A stretch of 13,216 nt of DNA from Rhodospirillales bacterium (GCA_018664265.1 JABJOR010000117.1:1-13216), one strand, 5' to 3'. Counted from the first letter of the stretch, positions 1-5,716 are shown. Program-made: numbers and translations. Notes: generated by a model not told the origin, from the letters alone.

Positions 1-420
1 CAATATCGCGGAACGCCAGAATGCCCAGGGCTGGTCTTCGGACTTGACCGAGGCGGCTCCTGTCGAGGACGGGTCTTGCGTGTCATCTCGAAGGACGTGG
101 ATGAAGTCGTAGCGTACCTTTATGAGCGTGAAATGATAAATCAGGTTTATCACCCACGCATGATCCCAACGACCATCGCCCCGAGCAATGGTTCACCCTA
201 TCAAGCGCTGTCCCTGGCTTTTATTGCAGATCGCGATCACATCCAATATACCGGGCCAATCAAAGATGATGAGGCCCTAAAACTTATCAGGCAGGGCCAC
301 GGATTGGGAGGCCCCTGCATAGATTACCTGCGCAACACGGCAGAACACCTGCGGGAATTGAACATTATTGACCACCGCCTTGAGAAGCTGATCAAATTGA
401 ATGATTTGAATAACACCTGA
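1..420 (+). CDS. chaC: Glutathione-specific gamma-glutamylcyclotransferase, ChaC family (5' end cut)
   Basis: The reading frame is open from base 1, so the window edge removes the N-terminus. 139 residues remain, against roughly 175-230 in the family. The visible protein starts QYRGTPECPGLVFGLDRGGS, the ChaC-type segment with an RGT core and a GLDRGGSC loop. It continues into AYLYEREM, where the Glu of the YERE stretch fits the catalytic Glu of gamma-glutamylcyclotransferases, and then into the GHGLGGPCIDYLRNT signature. Family members cleave glutathione in the cytoplasm to 5-oxoproline and Cys-Gly. The apparent start at base 76 (TTG) is inside the conserved domain and is not the true start. 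An 88-base gap separates this gene from the ferredoxin gene downstream, and I see no terminator in it. The family call is secure; the exact substrate (glutathione or another gamma-glutamyl compound) is inferred. Confidence 0.9.
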   Translation, partial: QYRGTPECPGLVFGLDRGGSCRGRVLRVISKDVDEVVAYLYEREMINQVYHPRMIPTTIAPSNGSPYQALSLAFIADRDHIQYTGPIKDDEALKLIRQGHGLGGPCIDYLRNTAEHLRELNIIDHRLEKLIKLNDLNNT

Positions 421-437
421 AATAGCGCTGGTATCTG

Positions 438-455
438 TTCGTAATATTCGTAATA
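438..455. repeat. Tandem 9-bp direct repeat (two copies of TTCGTAATA)
   Basis: TTCGTAATA occurs twice back to back (438-446 and 447-455) in the gap between the chaC-like and ferredoxin genes, 54 bases upstream of the ferredoxin start. It could be part of a binding site for the ferredoxin promoter, or chance in an AT-rich spacer. I see no convincing -35/-10 pair beside it. Confidence 0.5.
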
Positions 456-508
456 TCAGGCAACCAAAATTTACCACTAATCATTCCATTTCTTGGGGGA
501 ATATACTT

Positions 509-832
509 ATGTCTAAACCAGAAAAACATATTTTTGTTTGCTTGCATTCACGCCCGGCAGATAATCCAAAAGGCTCCTGCGCAGCCAAAGGCAGCCAGAC
601 AATTGCCGATGCCTTTGCCAGTGAATTGGGTGCCCGTGAACTGTGGGGACGATTCAAACTAAACACCACCAGTTGTCTTGGAACTTGCGAAACTGGACCA
701 AGTGTTCTGATCTACCCAGAGGGTATTATGTACCAAAAGGTCAAAGAAAGTGATGTCGCGAAAATCATTGAACAGCATTTGATTGGTGGCCAGCCTGTTG
801 ATGAATTACAGGTTTCAACAGACGTTTGGTAA
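509..832 (+). CDS. (2Fe-2S) ferredoxin, thioredoxin-fold domain protein
   Basis: This 107-residue protein has the cysteine spacing of thioredoxin-like [2Fe-2S] ferredoxins: Cys11 and Cys24 (C-X12-C), then Cys56 and Cys60 in SCLGTCETGP. That matches the Clostridium pasteurianum/Aquifex-type 2Fe-2S ferredoxin fold, a small cytoplasmic electron carrier. The PSVLIYPEGIMY strand after the second Cys pair is also typical. The ATG at 509 is preceded by a good ribosome-binding site, GGGGGA at 495-500. The partner enzyme cannot be read from this window. No hydrogenase, nitrogenase or cobalamin cluster is adjacent, so assigning it to a pathway would be a guess. The next gene on this strand has its own promoter-like region, so this ferredoxin probably ends its transcription unit before base 850, although no U-tract terminator is visible. 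Confidence 0.92.
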   Translation: MSKPEKHIFVCLHSRPADNPKGSCAAKGSQTIADAFASELGARELWGRFKLNTTSCLGTCETGPSVLIYPEGIMYQKVKESDVAKIIEQHLIGGQPVDELQVSTDVW

Positions 833-852
833 TCTTGCTAAAACGGCTTTGC

Positions 853-868
853 TGTGACGATCATCACA
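853..868 (+). promoter_or_regulatory. CRP/FNR-family operator, perfect TGTGA-N6-TCACA dyad
   Basis: The 16-mer TGTGACGATCATCACA matches the E. coli CRP core consensus exactly, and the dyad extends by G/C on each side (GCTGTGA at 851-857, TCACAGC at 864-870). Its centre lies between 860 and 861. If the TATAGT at 890-895 is the -10 element, the start point falls near 902 and the dyad is centred at about -41.5, the class II activator position. Which CRP-family protein binds it is unknown. Family members may respond to cAMP, redox signals or c-di-GMP. Confidence 0.65.
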
Positions 869-889
869 GCGCATTTGAGGAAAAGCCCT

Positions 890-895
890 TATAGT
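890..895 (+). promoter_or_regulatory. Candidate -10 element of the riboswitch promoter
   Basis: TATAGT fits a sigma-70-type -10 hexamer. At 17-bp spacing no TTGACA-like -35 is present, only CAGCGC, which overlaps the CRP-type dyad. That is the usual picture for an activator-dependent class II promoter. Transcription from about 902 would give a leader of about 151 bases that includes the whole riboswitch. Confidence 0.45.
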
Positions 896-906
896 TAAGA
901 CACGGT

Positions 907-935
907 AAATCTTCTGATAACAATCATCAAGATTT
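907..935 (+). promoter_or_regulatory. Leader hairpin and anti-start strand of the riboswitch expression platform
   Basis: AAATCTT (907-913) and AAGATTT (929-935) can form a 7-bp stem with a 15-base loop. Inside the loop, bases 915-925 are complementary to 1043-1053, the stretch running from the end of the Shine-Dalgarno sequence to the first base of the ATG of the small ORF: ten Watson-Crick pairs plus one G-U. The loop strand can therefore either stay in the local hairpin or fold over the whole aptamer and pair with the translation start region. This suggests translational control. The direction (ligand ON or OFF) is not determined by the sequence alone. Confidence 0.5.
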
Positions 936-1034
936 CCACGAAACGGCAACCCACCGGAAACGGTGGAGACGCAAAGCTTCCGGCCTAAAATTTTCTCGAG
1001 AAATCCGAGGAATCAAGGTAGCGGGGTCACCGAA
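931..1034 (+). promoter_or_regulatory. Cyclic-di-GMP-I (GEMM-I) riboswitch
   Basis: The conserved GEMM-I elements occur in order. ACGGCAACC (943-951) leads into a 6-bp stem CCACCG/CGGTGG (951-956, 961-966) closed by a GAAA tetraloop (957-960). Then come GACGCAAAGC (968-977), GGCCTAAA (982-989) as the tetraloop-receptor side, a second hairpin (about 993-998 with 1006-1011), and finally GGTAGCGGGGTCACCG (1017-1032). The last block differs by one base from the Vibrio Vc2 sequence as I remember it. The base aligned with Vc2 G20, which contacts the ligand and is A in cGAMP-preferring variants, is G945, so c-di-GMP is the expected ligand. The aptamer lies directly upstream of the 54-codon ORF at 1053, whose Shine-Dalgarno AAGGA is at 1040-1044. 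Confidence 0.93.
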
Positions 1035-1052
1035 TAGAAAAGGATTGTTATT

Positions 1053-1217
1053 ATGGAAGACATCATGTTGTTCCTCGTTACCTTTACGGCTATTGGCCTC
1101 TTTGTCCTTCTAGGAATGTGGGACCTGAAGAAATATGGATGTTCCTATGGTGGAGCAGCCGATGGTCATAATTACGATGGTCCGGACAGTGCTCCAACTG
1201 AAAATTTTGCTAACTAG
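1053..1217 (+). CDS. Small single-pass membrane protein under riboswitch control (unrecognised, 54 aa)
   Basis: An ATG at 1053, with AAGGA 8 bases upstream (1040-1044), opens a 54-residue frame ending in TAG at 1215-1217. Residues 5-23 are hydrophobic (MLFLVTFTAIGLFVLLGMW) and form one clear transmembrane helix. The acidic N-terminus (MEDI) and the Lys26-Lys27 pair just after the helix suggest the N-terminus outside and the C-terminus in the cytoplasm. The tail is rich in Gly, Asp, Asn and Tyr, has a single Cys30, and is probably unstructured. There is no lipobox and no obvious signal-peptidase site. I do not recognise the family. Its position immediately behind a c-di-GMP riboswitch makes a role in a c-di-GMP-controlled surface process (motility, adhesion, exopolysaccharide or respiration changes) plausible, but that is inference only. 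It resembles small membrane-complex subunits such as CcoQ only in size and topology. No gene follows it on this strand. Confidence 0.8.
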   Translation: MEDIMLFLVTFTAIGLFVLLGMWDLKKYGCSYGGAADGHNYDGPDSAPTENFAN

Positions 1218-1249
1218 GTTCTAAGACGGCAAATTCAGATGATAGGCTA

Positions 1250-1687
1250 TCAATTATAATCCAAAGCCAGAGTTTTTTCAGGCGTGATAACGAGCAATGC
1301 TCTGTCAGGTTCTTTACTGACGTCCTCATGCAAGACACGGGCAGCTTCTTCAGACTCGCAGTACCGTAAATGTATCTGCCAGCTAATCCGGTCAAAATCA
1401 GGATCTTCTATCTCAATAAACTCAGCCCTGCCATAGATCGTAATATTTCGTGAATCATCGTTACCTCCATCAAAGCAAACCGTTACACGCGGGTCCCGTT
1501 TGATGTTGTGGTATTTAGCCGAACTGCCATCAATGCCTATATAGATCAGCCCATTTTCATAAAAATACCAAACCAAGCTGAGCAAAGGTGCGCCATCTCG
1601 CCGATTGGTGCCTATCACAAGATTACGCACATCGTGCAAAAATGCATCAACCTGATCTTGTGTCATTTCCTTGAAATCATGTGCCAT
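1250..1687 (-). CDS. Pyridoxamine 5'-phosphate oxidase-family (PPOX class) FMN-binding protein
   Basis: The 145-residue protein has the split-barrel pattern of the PPOX superfamily. RNLVIGTNRRDGAPLLSLVW (near residues 21-40) is the first strand pair. YIGIDGSSAKYHNIKRDPRV carries the conserved K-x-x-N-I-x-R-D-P-R/V stretch that binds the flavin phosphate in this family. ITIYGRAEFIE is the next barrel strand. Relatives bind FMN, F420 or heme. Alphaproteobacteria mostly lack F420, so FMN is the likelier cofactor here. The substrate is unknown. The ATG at 1687 lies 6 bases after the nrdJ stop, so the two genes are probably co-transcribed, with GGGTGA in the nrdJ tail as ribosome-binding site. It converges with the small membrane-protein gene, ending 32 bases from it. 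Confidence 0.85.
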   Translation of the reverse strand: MAHDFKEMTQDQVDAFLHDVRNLVIGTNRRDGAPLLSLVWYFYENGLIYIGIDGSSAKYHNIKRDPRVTVCFDGGNDDSRNITIYGRAEFIEIEDPDFDRISWQIHLRYCESEEAARVLHEDVSKEPDRALLVITPEKTLALDYN

Positions 1688-1693
1688 TTTACA

Positions 1694-4078
1694 TCACCCG
1701 CACTTGGAATAGGCACAAGACGTGCAGGTATCACAACCTTCCTGGCGCATCATCGCTGGTTGGTTGCATTTTGGGCAATACCGAAATGGGGATTTGGTTT
1801 TCTCTTCACTGGCTGTATCTGCCATGTTCCCGGAATGTCTGTTTCCAGAATTCTGATCTAGTCCAATCACATTCAATTCCCGATCAGCTTCGTTTGCTAA
1901 TTTCCCTGGTGCTGTCAAGAATCCAATAGCAATCATGTGTTGTTCTATAACGCTGCCGATAGCGGCTAAGAGTGAGGGAACATACTTGCCCCCAACCCAA
2001 TGCCCGCCACGGGGATCAAACACAGCTTTAAGTTCCTCAACCACAAACGAGACGTCGCCACCACGACGGAAAACGGCAGAAATCATCCGTGTCAACGCAA
2101 CCGTCCAGGCATAGTGCTCCATATTCTTAGAATTTATGAAGACCTCAAACGGGCGCAGACGTGTATCTTGCAAAATATCATTGATCGTAATGTAGATCGC
2201 ATGGTCGCTTTCCGGCCAGTTTACTTTATAGGTCGCCCCATCCAGAGCTCCAGGACGATCAAGCGGTTGGGTCATATAAACAACGGCGCCAGAATCCCCT
2301 TCATCACGTGGATGAACGGATTCAATGGGTTGGGTCAATGGCAATTCAGGTTCTGAGCTATCAACGGATGAGCCAGATTCCTTGCCAGAAACCTCAAGAA
2401 CGGCCCCTGTAACATCATTCGGACGATAGGTCGTACACCCCTTACAACCCAGATCGTAGGCCTGCATGTATATGTCTTTGAAATCTTCAAAGTTAATAGC
2501 TTCGGGAACATTGATTGTCTTGGAAATAGAGCTGTCGATATATTTCTGGACTGCCGCCTGCATCACCAAATGATCATTTGGGGCGAGATTTTGAGCATCA
2601 ACAAAAGCGCTGCTCAAAGGAGCTTCTGATCCATGCATACGTCTGAAAAGGCGATAAGCATAATCAGAAACTTCTTCCGATTTGCGCTCTCCATCCGGCA
2701 TCAGCACATTACGGGTGTATTTAAAACTGAATACAGGCTCCAGCCCAGATGAGACATTATCTGCAAACAGCGAAATTGTTCCCGTTGGCGCTACGGAAGT
2801 CAGTAAAGCATTGCGAATTCCATGTTCAGCTATGGCCGCCCGAACGTCCTCATCGAGATTTCGAACATGCCCACCTGTCAAATATTTTTCGGCATCAAAC
2901 AGTGGAAAGGCATCTTTCTCCTTTGCAAGATCAACCGAGGCCAGATAAGCCGCCCGTTGAATGGCAGCCATCCAGGTTTCCGTTAATCGAACGGCAGACG
3001 CCCCGCCATACCGTGCACCACACATAATCAGGGCATCAGCAAGCCCTGTAATCCCGAGCCCAATACGGCGCTTTGATGTTGCCTCAAGCTGTTGTTGCTC
3101 AAGTGGGAACCCGGAAGCATCAACCACGTTATCCATCATTCGGATCGCAACGGAAACGCTTTCAGCAAGCTCCTCAAGGTCGATACCTGCATCATCTTCA
3201 AATGGACGATCAACAAACCGGGCAAGGTTCATCGATCCTAGCAAGCACGCACCATAGGGTGGTAAAGGCTGCTCACCGCATGGGTTTGTCGCACTGATCG
3301 TTTCACAATAATTCAGGTTATTTTCACGGTTGATCCTATCAATAAAGATCACACCCGGTTCAGCAAAAGCGTAGGTGGAATGCATAATCGTATCCCACAA
3401 CTCGCGTGCCTTGATAGTCTTATAGACAGTCCCGTCAAAGACCAGATCCCAGTCGCCGTCTTCCTTAACGGCCAGCATAAATGCATCTGTAACCAGCACA
3501 GACAGATTAAACATGCGCATGCGCCCAGCTTCACGCTTGGCTTCGATGAAAGCTTCTACATCCGGATGATCACACGACATCACGGCCATCATGGCACCAC
3601 GACGGGAACCTGCGCTCATGATCGTACGACACATGGCATCCCACACATCCATGAAAGACAATGGGCCTGAAGCATCCGCACCAACACCTTTTACAAAGGC
3701 ACCTTTGGGACGCAAGGTCGAGAAGTTATACCCAATACCGCCGCCCTGCTGCATGGTTAATGCAGCTTCCTTCAAACTATCAAAAATACCTGTTATATCA
3801 TCGGGTATAGCCCCCATGACAAAGCAGTTAAACATCGTCACTCGACGTTCAGAACCAGCACCTGAAATAATACGGCCTGCCGGCATAAACCGGAAATCCT
3901 GCATCAGATCAAAGAATTTCTGCTCCCAGAACGAGCTTTCAATTTCGGTCTCGCTCAGCGCGCGAGCGACACGGCGCCAGGTATCATCTATGGTTTTGTC
4001 CACAGGATGACCATCTGCATGTTTCAGCCGATATTTCATATCCCAGATTTGGCGAGAAATTGGGGCAACCTGTGCCAT
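1694..4078 (-). CDS. nrdJ: Adenosylcobalamin-dependent (class II) ribonucleotide reductase
   Basis: It reduces ribonucleotides to deoxyribonucleotides, using a thiyl radical made from coenzyme B12, without oxygen dependence. Numbering here is from the ATG at 4078 (794 residues). MFNCF supplies the first active-site Cys (Cys85). NPCGEQPLPPYGAC carries Asn265, the thiyl-radical Cys267, Glu269 and the redox partner Cys278. APTGTISL is the downstream conserved loop. The C-terminus ends in a cysteine-rich tail (CPKC, CDTC, SC, SKCG) that should relay electrons and may bind zinc. The open frame reaches a TTG at 4120, but the ATG at 4078 has AAAGGA 5-6 bases upstream and starts MAQVAPISRQIWDMKYR, as homologues do, so I prefer it. 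The PPOX gene follows 6 bases after the stop. No cobalamin riboswitch is visible upstream, and the upstream region instead carries DnaA-box-like sites. Confidence 0.96.
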   Translation of the reverse strand: MAQVAPISRQIWDMKYRLKHADGHPVDKTIDDTWRRVARALSETEIESSFWEQKFFDLMQDFRFMPAGRIISGAGSERRVTMFNCFVMGAIPDDITGIFDSLKEAALTMQQGGGIGYNFSTLRPKGAFVKGVGADASGPLSFMDVWDAMCRTIMSAGSRRGAMMAVMSCDHPDVEAFIEAKREAGRMRMFNLSVLVTDAFMLAVKEDGDWDLVFDGTVYKTIKARELWDTIMHSTYAFAEPGVIFIDRINRENNLNYCETISATNPCGEQPLPPYGACLLGSMNLARFVDRPFEDDAGIDLEELAESVSVAIRMMDNVVDASGFPLEQQQLEATSKRRIGLGITGLADALIMCGARYGGASAVRLTETWMAAIQRAAYLASVDLAKEKDAFPLFDAEKYLTGGHVRNLDEDVRAAIAEHGIRNALLTSVAPTGTISLFADNVSSGLEPVFSFKYTRNVLMPDGERKSEEVSDYAYRLFRRMHGSEAPLSSAFVDAQNLAPNDHLVMQAAVQKYIDSSISKTINVPEAINFEDFKDIYMQAYDLGCKGCTTYRPNDVTGAVLEVSGKESGSSVDSSEPELPLTQPIESVHPRDEGDSGAVVYMTQPLDRPGALDGATYKVNWPESDHAIYITINDILQDTRLRPFEVFINSKNMEHYAWTVALTRMISAVFRRGGDVSFVVEELKAVFDPRGGHWVGGKYVPSLLAAIGSVIEQHMIAIGFLTAPGKLANEADRELNVIGLDQNSGNRHSGNMADTASEEKTKSPFRYCPKCNQPAMMRQEGCDTCTSCAYSKCG

Positions 4079-4227
4079 AAGCATCCTTTTGCATTCTGAT
4101 TGTAAAGATTTGGCTTTCAAAACACCGGGAGTTAATCTGATTCTAGCCTACAGGCAAAATCGCTTAAATATTTCCGCTATACACGAGCAATCGTGCATGC
4201 AAATTGTAAATATCAAGCTCACACCCT

Positions 4228-4280
4228 AGCGTATTGATTTCAAATACACATTAATAATTTTCGAATAAAAATAATACGCT
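4228..4280. repeat. 8-bp inverted repeat flanking an AT-rich stretch upstream of nrdJ
   Basis: AGCGTATT (4228-4235) and AATACGCT (4273-4280) are perfect inverted copies whose centres are 45 bp apart, about four helical turns. The 37 bases between them are strongly AT-rich. This fits a paired operator with looping or, together with the adjacent DnaA-box cluster, an unwinding-type element. No standard NrdR box pair was seen here. Confidence 0.4.
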
Positions 4281-4315
4281 TGTCCGCCCTCGCGGTCAAG
4301 ATTTGTTCTCGTTAT

Positions 4316-4446
4316 GTTTCCACAGGGTTATCCCCTGGCATTTTAAGCTCCATGCCTTGCACAGAACCAAAAAACGAAGTTTTACACATTTTCCACAGGG
4401 TGTGGTCGAGGCCATGCGCGTAGGACTGTCCACAAATCTATCCACA
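4316..4446 (+). promoter_or_regulatory. Cluster of DnaA-box-like 9-mers in the nrdJ / HD-GYP intergenic region
   Basis: Two 9-mers match the DnaA-box consensus TTWTNCACA exactly and touch each other in tandem: TTTTACACA (4380-4388) and TTTTCCACA (4389-4397). Nearby, in the same orientation, are CTATCCACA (4438-4446, one mismatch), GTTTCCACA (4316-4324, one mismatch), and CTGTCCACA (4426-4434) and CCTTGCACA (4355-4363), each with two mismatches. Three copies are followed by GGG. AT-rich DNA lies on both sides (4200-4280 and 4450-4600). DnaA regulates nrdAB in E. coli, so control of nrdJ is plausible. A replication origin or a DnaA-titrating site is the alternative. The rest of the 525-base gap (4079-4603) shows no gene. 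Confidence 0.5.
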
Positions 4447-4484
4447 GGGTCGTTACTCTTGAATAAATATAATTCGGAAAAGAA

Positions 4485-4512
4485 TTGTTAAGTCGATTGC
4501 GAAGTCTATATG
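4485..4512 (+). promoter_or_regulatory. Candidate promoter for the HD-GYP gene
   Basis: TTGTTA (4485-4490), 16 bases, TATATG (4507-4512) is an acceptable sigma-70-like pair. It would start transcription near 4519 and give a leader of about 85 bases that contains the dyad at 4539-4561. The hexamers are imperfect, so this is tentative. Confidence 0.3.
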
Positions 4513-4538
4513 TAAAGGCCATACTATTTTTAAGGTTC

Positions 4539-4561
4539 CAAGAACAAATGCAATGTTCTTG
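4539..4561. repeat. 8-bp-arm inverted repeat in the HD-GYP leader
   Basis: CAAGAACA (4539-4546) and TGTTCTTG (4554-4561) are perfect inverted copies separated by 7 bases, 42 bases upstream of the GTG start. There is no U-tract after it, so it is more likely an operator dyad or an RNA hairpin in the leader than a terminator. The GAAC/GTTC halves are spaced 9 apart and do not fit the alphaproteobacterial LexA site. Confidence 0.5.
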
Positions 4562-4603
4562 TTCATAACAATAAATAAACGTTTTACATGATGGTCATAC
4601 AAC

Positions 4604-5716
4604 GTGACAGAAATTCAGACAGAAACATCGGGAAAGAATTATCTTTATGCTGTCAGCTATAACGAGCAGCATTTAGCGCAAATAAAACAGGCTGCGCATT
4701 CTTTCTATCGTGCCAGGACGTTTAACGATCCGCACGAATTGCTGGACCTGCTCCATAAAAAAGCTCCATCTGCATTGGTTGTCGATGGCAGGCTTGGTGG
4801 CATGTCCGGTGCTGATTTTATTGCGAAAGTCAGGACGTTTCTGAGCGGTGACATGCTGCCTATCGTCTACACGCCTTCATCGACACATATAGAAGCGCAT
4901 GATCCGTCAAAAGACTATCCAGGTGTCAAGGTTCTGGAAAAACCTTATCGCAGAACAGAATTGCTGCATGCGATTTCAAGTCAGGTAAATTCCTCTATTG
5001 AGTCTGAATGGAACGATATTGAACCCGTTCAGCAGGCTGCATTAAAAAACACCCTGGAATCCTTTAATTCTATCGCAGACCTGATGAGCGAAGGTAACCC
5101 TGTTGCCTATGAAGATGTTACAGCCAACTGCGCGCCTCTTTTGAAAGCGGTCCAGGATCAAAACTACAAGGAAATGCTCAGCGGTGTTCGCGGACATGAT
5201 AACTATTCATATGTTCATTCCATGCGTGTCGCGACACTTTTAAGCCTGTTTGGTTCTGCAATCGGGATCAAAGGCGAAGACCATATGACCTTGACGGCTG
5301 GTGGCTTGCTTCATGATGTTGGTAAAATGGTTATCCCCCACGAAGTGTTAAACAAGGCGGGTAAACTTGATGACAAAGAATTCGGCGTCATGAAGAGCCA
5401 CGTGACCCATACGCTTGAATTTCTTGAAAAAACACAAACTCTGCCGAAAGGTGTCATAATTATCGCCGGGGAGCATCATGAAAAACTCGATGGCACAGGC
5501 TATCCTTTCGGCCTTGCCGGGAAAGAACTTAATCAACTGGCACGAATGGCAACCATCATTGATGTCTTTAGCGCCCTAACTGACAGGCGGGTATACAAGC
5601 CCCCTATGTCACCAGAGAAAGCCTTAGGCATTATGGGCAGCATGACAGGTCATCTGGATCAAACCCTGACATTGATCTTCAAGGAAATGCTGCTCGACAG
5701 CGTTGGCGACCTGTAA
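4604..5716 (+). CDS. Two-component response regulator-like protein with HD-GYP c-di-GMP phosphodiesterase domain
   Basis: The 370-residue protein has an N-terminal receiver-like domain (about residues 12-128) and a C-terminal HD-GYP domain (about 195-360). The HD-GYP core is intact: HDNYSYVHSMRV (198-209), LLHDVGK (235-241, the HD pair at 237-238), SHVTH (265-269) and HHEKLDGTGYP (291-301, the GYP motif at 299-301). These residues bind the metals and hydrolyse c-di-GMP. The receiver keeps the phospho-acceptor position Asp61, Thr90 and Lys113-Pro114. It lacks the acidic pair normally found at the end of the first strand (here SYNE, 18-21), so phosphorylation may be impaired. The start is GTG at 4604; an in-frame stop 15 bases upstream excludes a longer form, and the ribosome-binding site is weak. 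No histidine kinase is adjacent. It converges with the chemoreceptor gene, 35 bases away. Confidence 0.93.
   Translation: MTEIQTETSGKNYLYAVSYNEQHLAQIKQAAHSFYRARTFNDPHELLDLLHKKAPSALVVDGRLGGMSGADFIAKVRTFLSGDMLPIVYTPSSTHIEAHDPSKDYPGVKVLEKPYRRTELLHAISSQVNSSIESEWNDIEPVQQAALKNTLESFNSIADLMSEGNPVAYEDVTANCAPLLKAVQDQNYKEMLSGVRGHDNYSYVHSMRVATLLSLFGSAIGIKGEDHMTLTAGGLLHDVGKMVIPHEVLNKAGKLDDKEFGVMKSHVTHTLEFLEKTQTLPKGVIIIAGEHHEKLDGTGYPFGLAGKELNQLARMATIIDVFSALTDRRVYKPPMSPEKALGIMGSMTGHLDQTLTLIFKEMLLDSVGDL

Noticed and set aside
76..420. chaC-like gene starting at TTG 76
   Set aside because: The frame is open from base 1, and the RGTPE and GLDRGGSC residues upstream belong to the conserved domain.
845..887. 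Possible intrinsic terminator for the ferredoxin gene (GGCTTT ... AAAGCC around the TGTGA dyad)
   Set aside because: The stem is interrupted by an 11-base bulge and is followed by CTTATAG, not a T-tract. The perfect TGTGA-N6-TCACA core fits an operator better.
931..1034. cGAMP-specific GEMM-Ib variant
   Set aside because: The base aligned with Vc2 position 20 is G (G945). cGAMP-preferring variants carry A there. The alignment was done by eye and from memory of the Vc2 sequence.
1210..3670. Many open frames opposite or within nrdJ and the PPOX gene
   Set aside because: They are shadows of strongly conserved coding sequence. None has a recognisable domain or a convincing ribosome-binding site.
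4305..4319. LexA/SOS box GTTC-N7-GTTT
   Set aside because: One base off the alphaproteobacterial GTTC-N7-GTTC site. A match at this level is expected by chance in a gap of this size, and no other SOS feature is nearby.
4079..4603. Cobalamin riboswitch or NrdR boxes upstream of nrdJ
   Set aside because: No B12-box-like conserved core and no ACACwATATATwGTGT-type pairs were seen on either strand.
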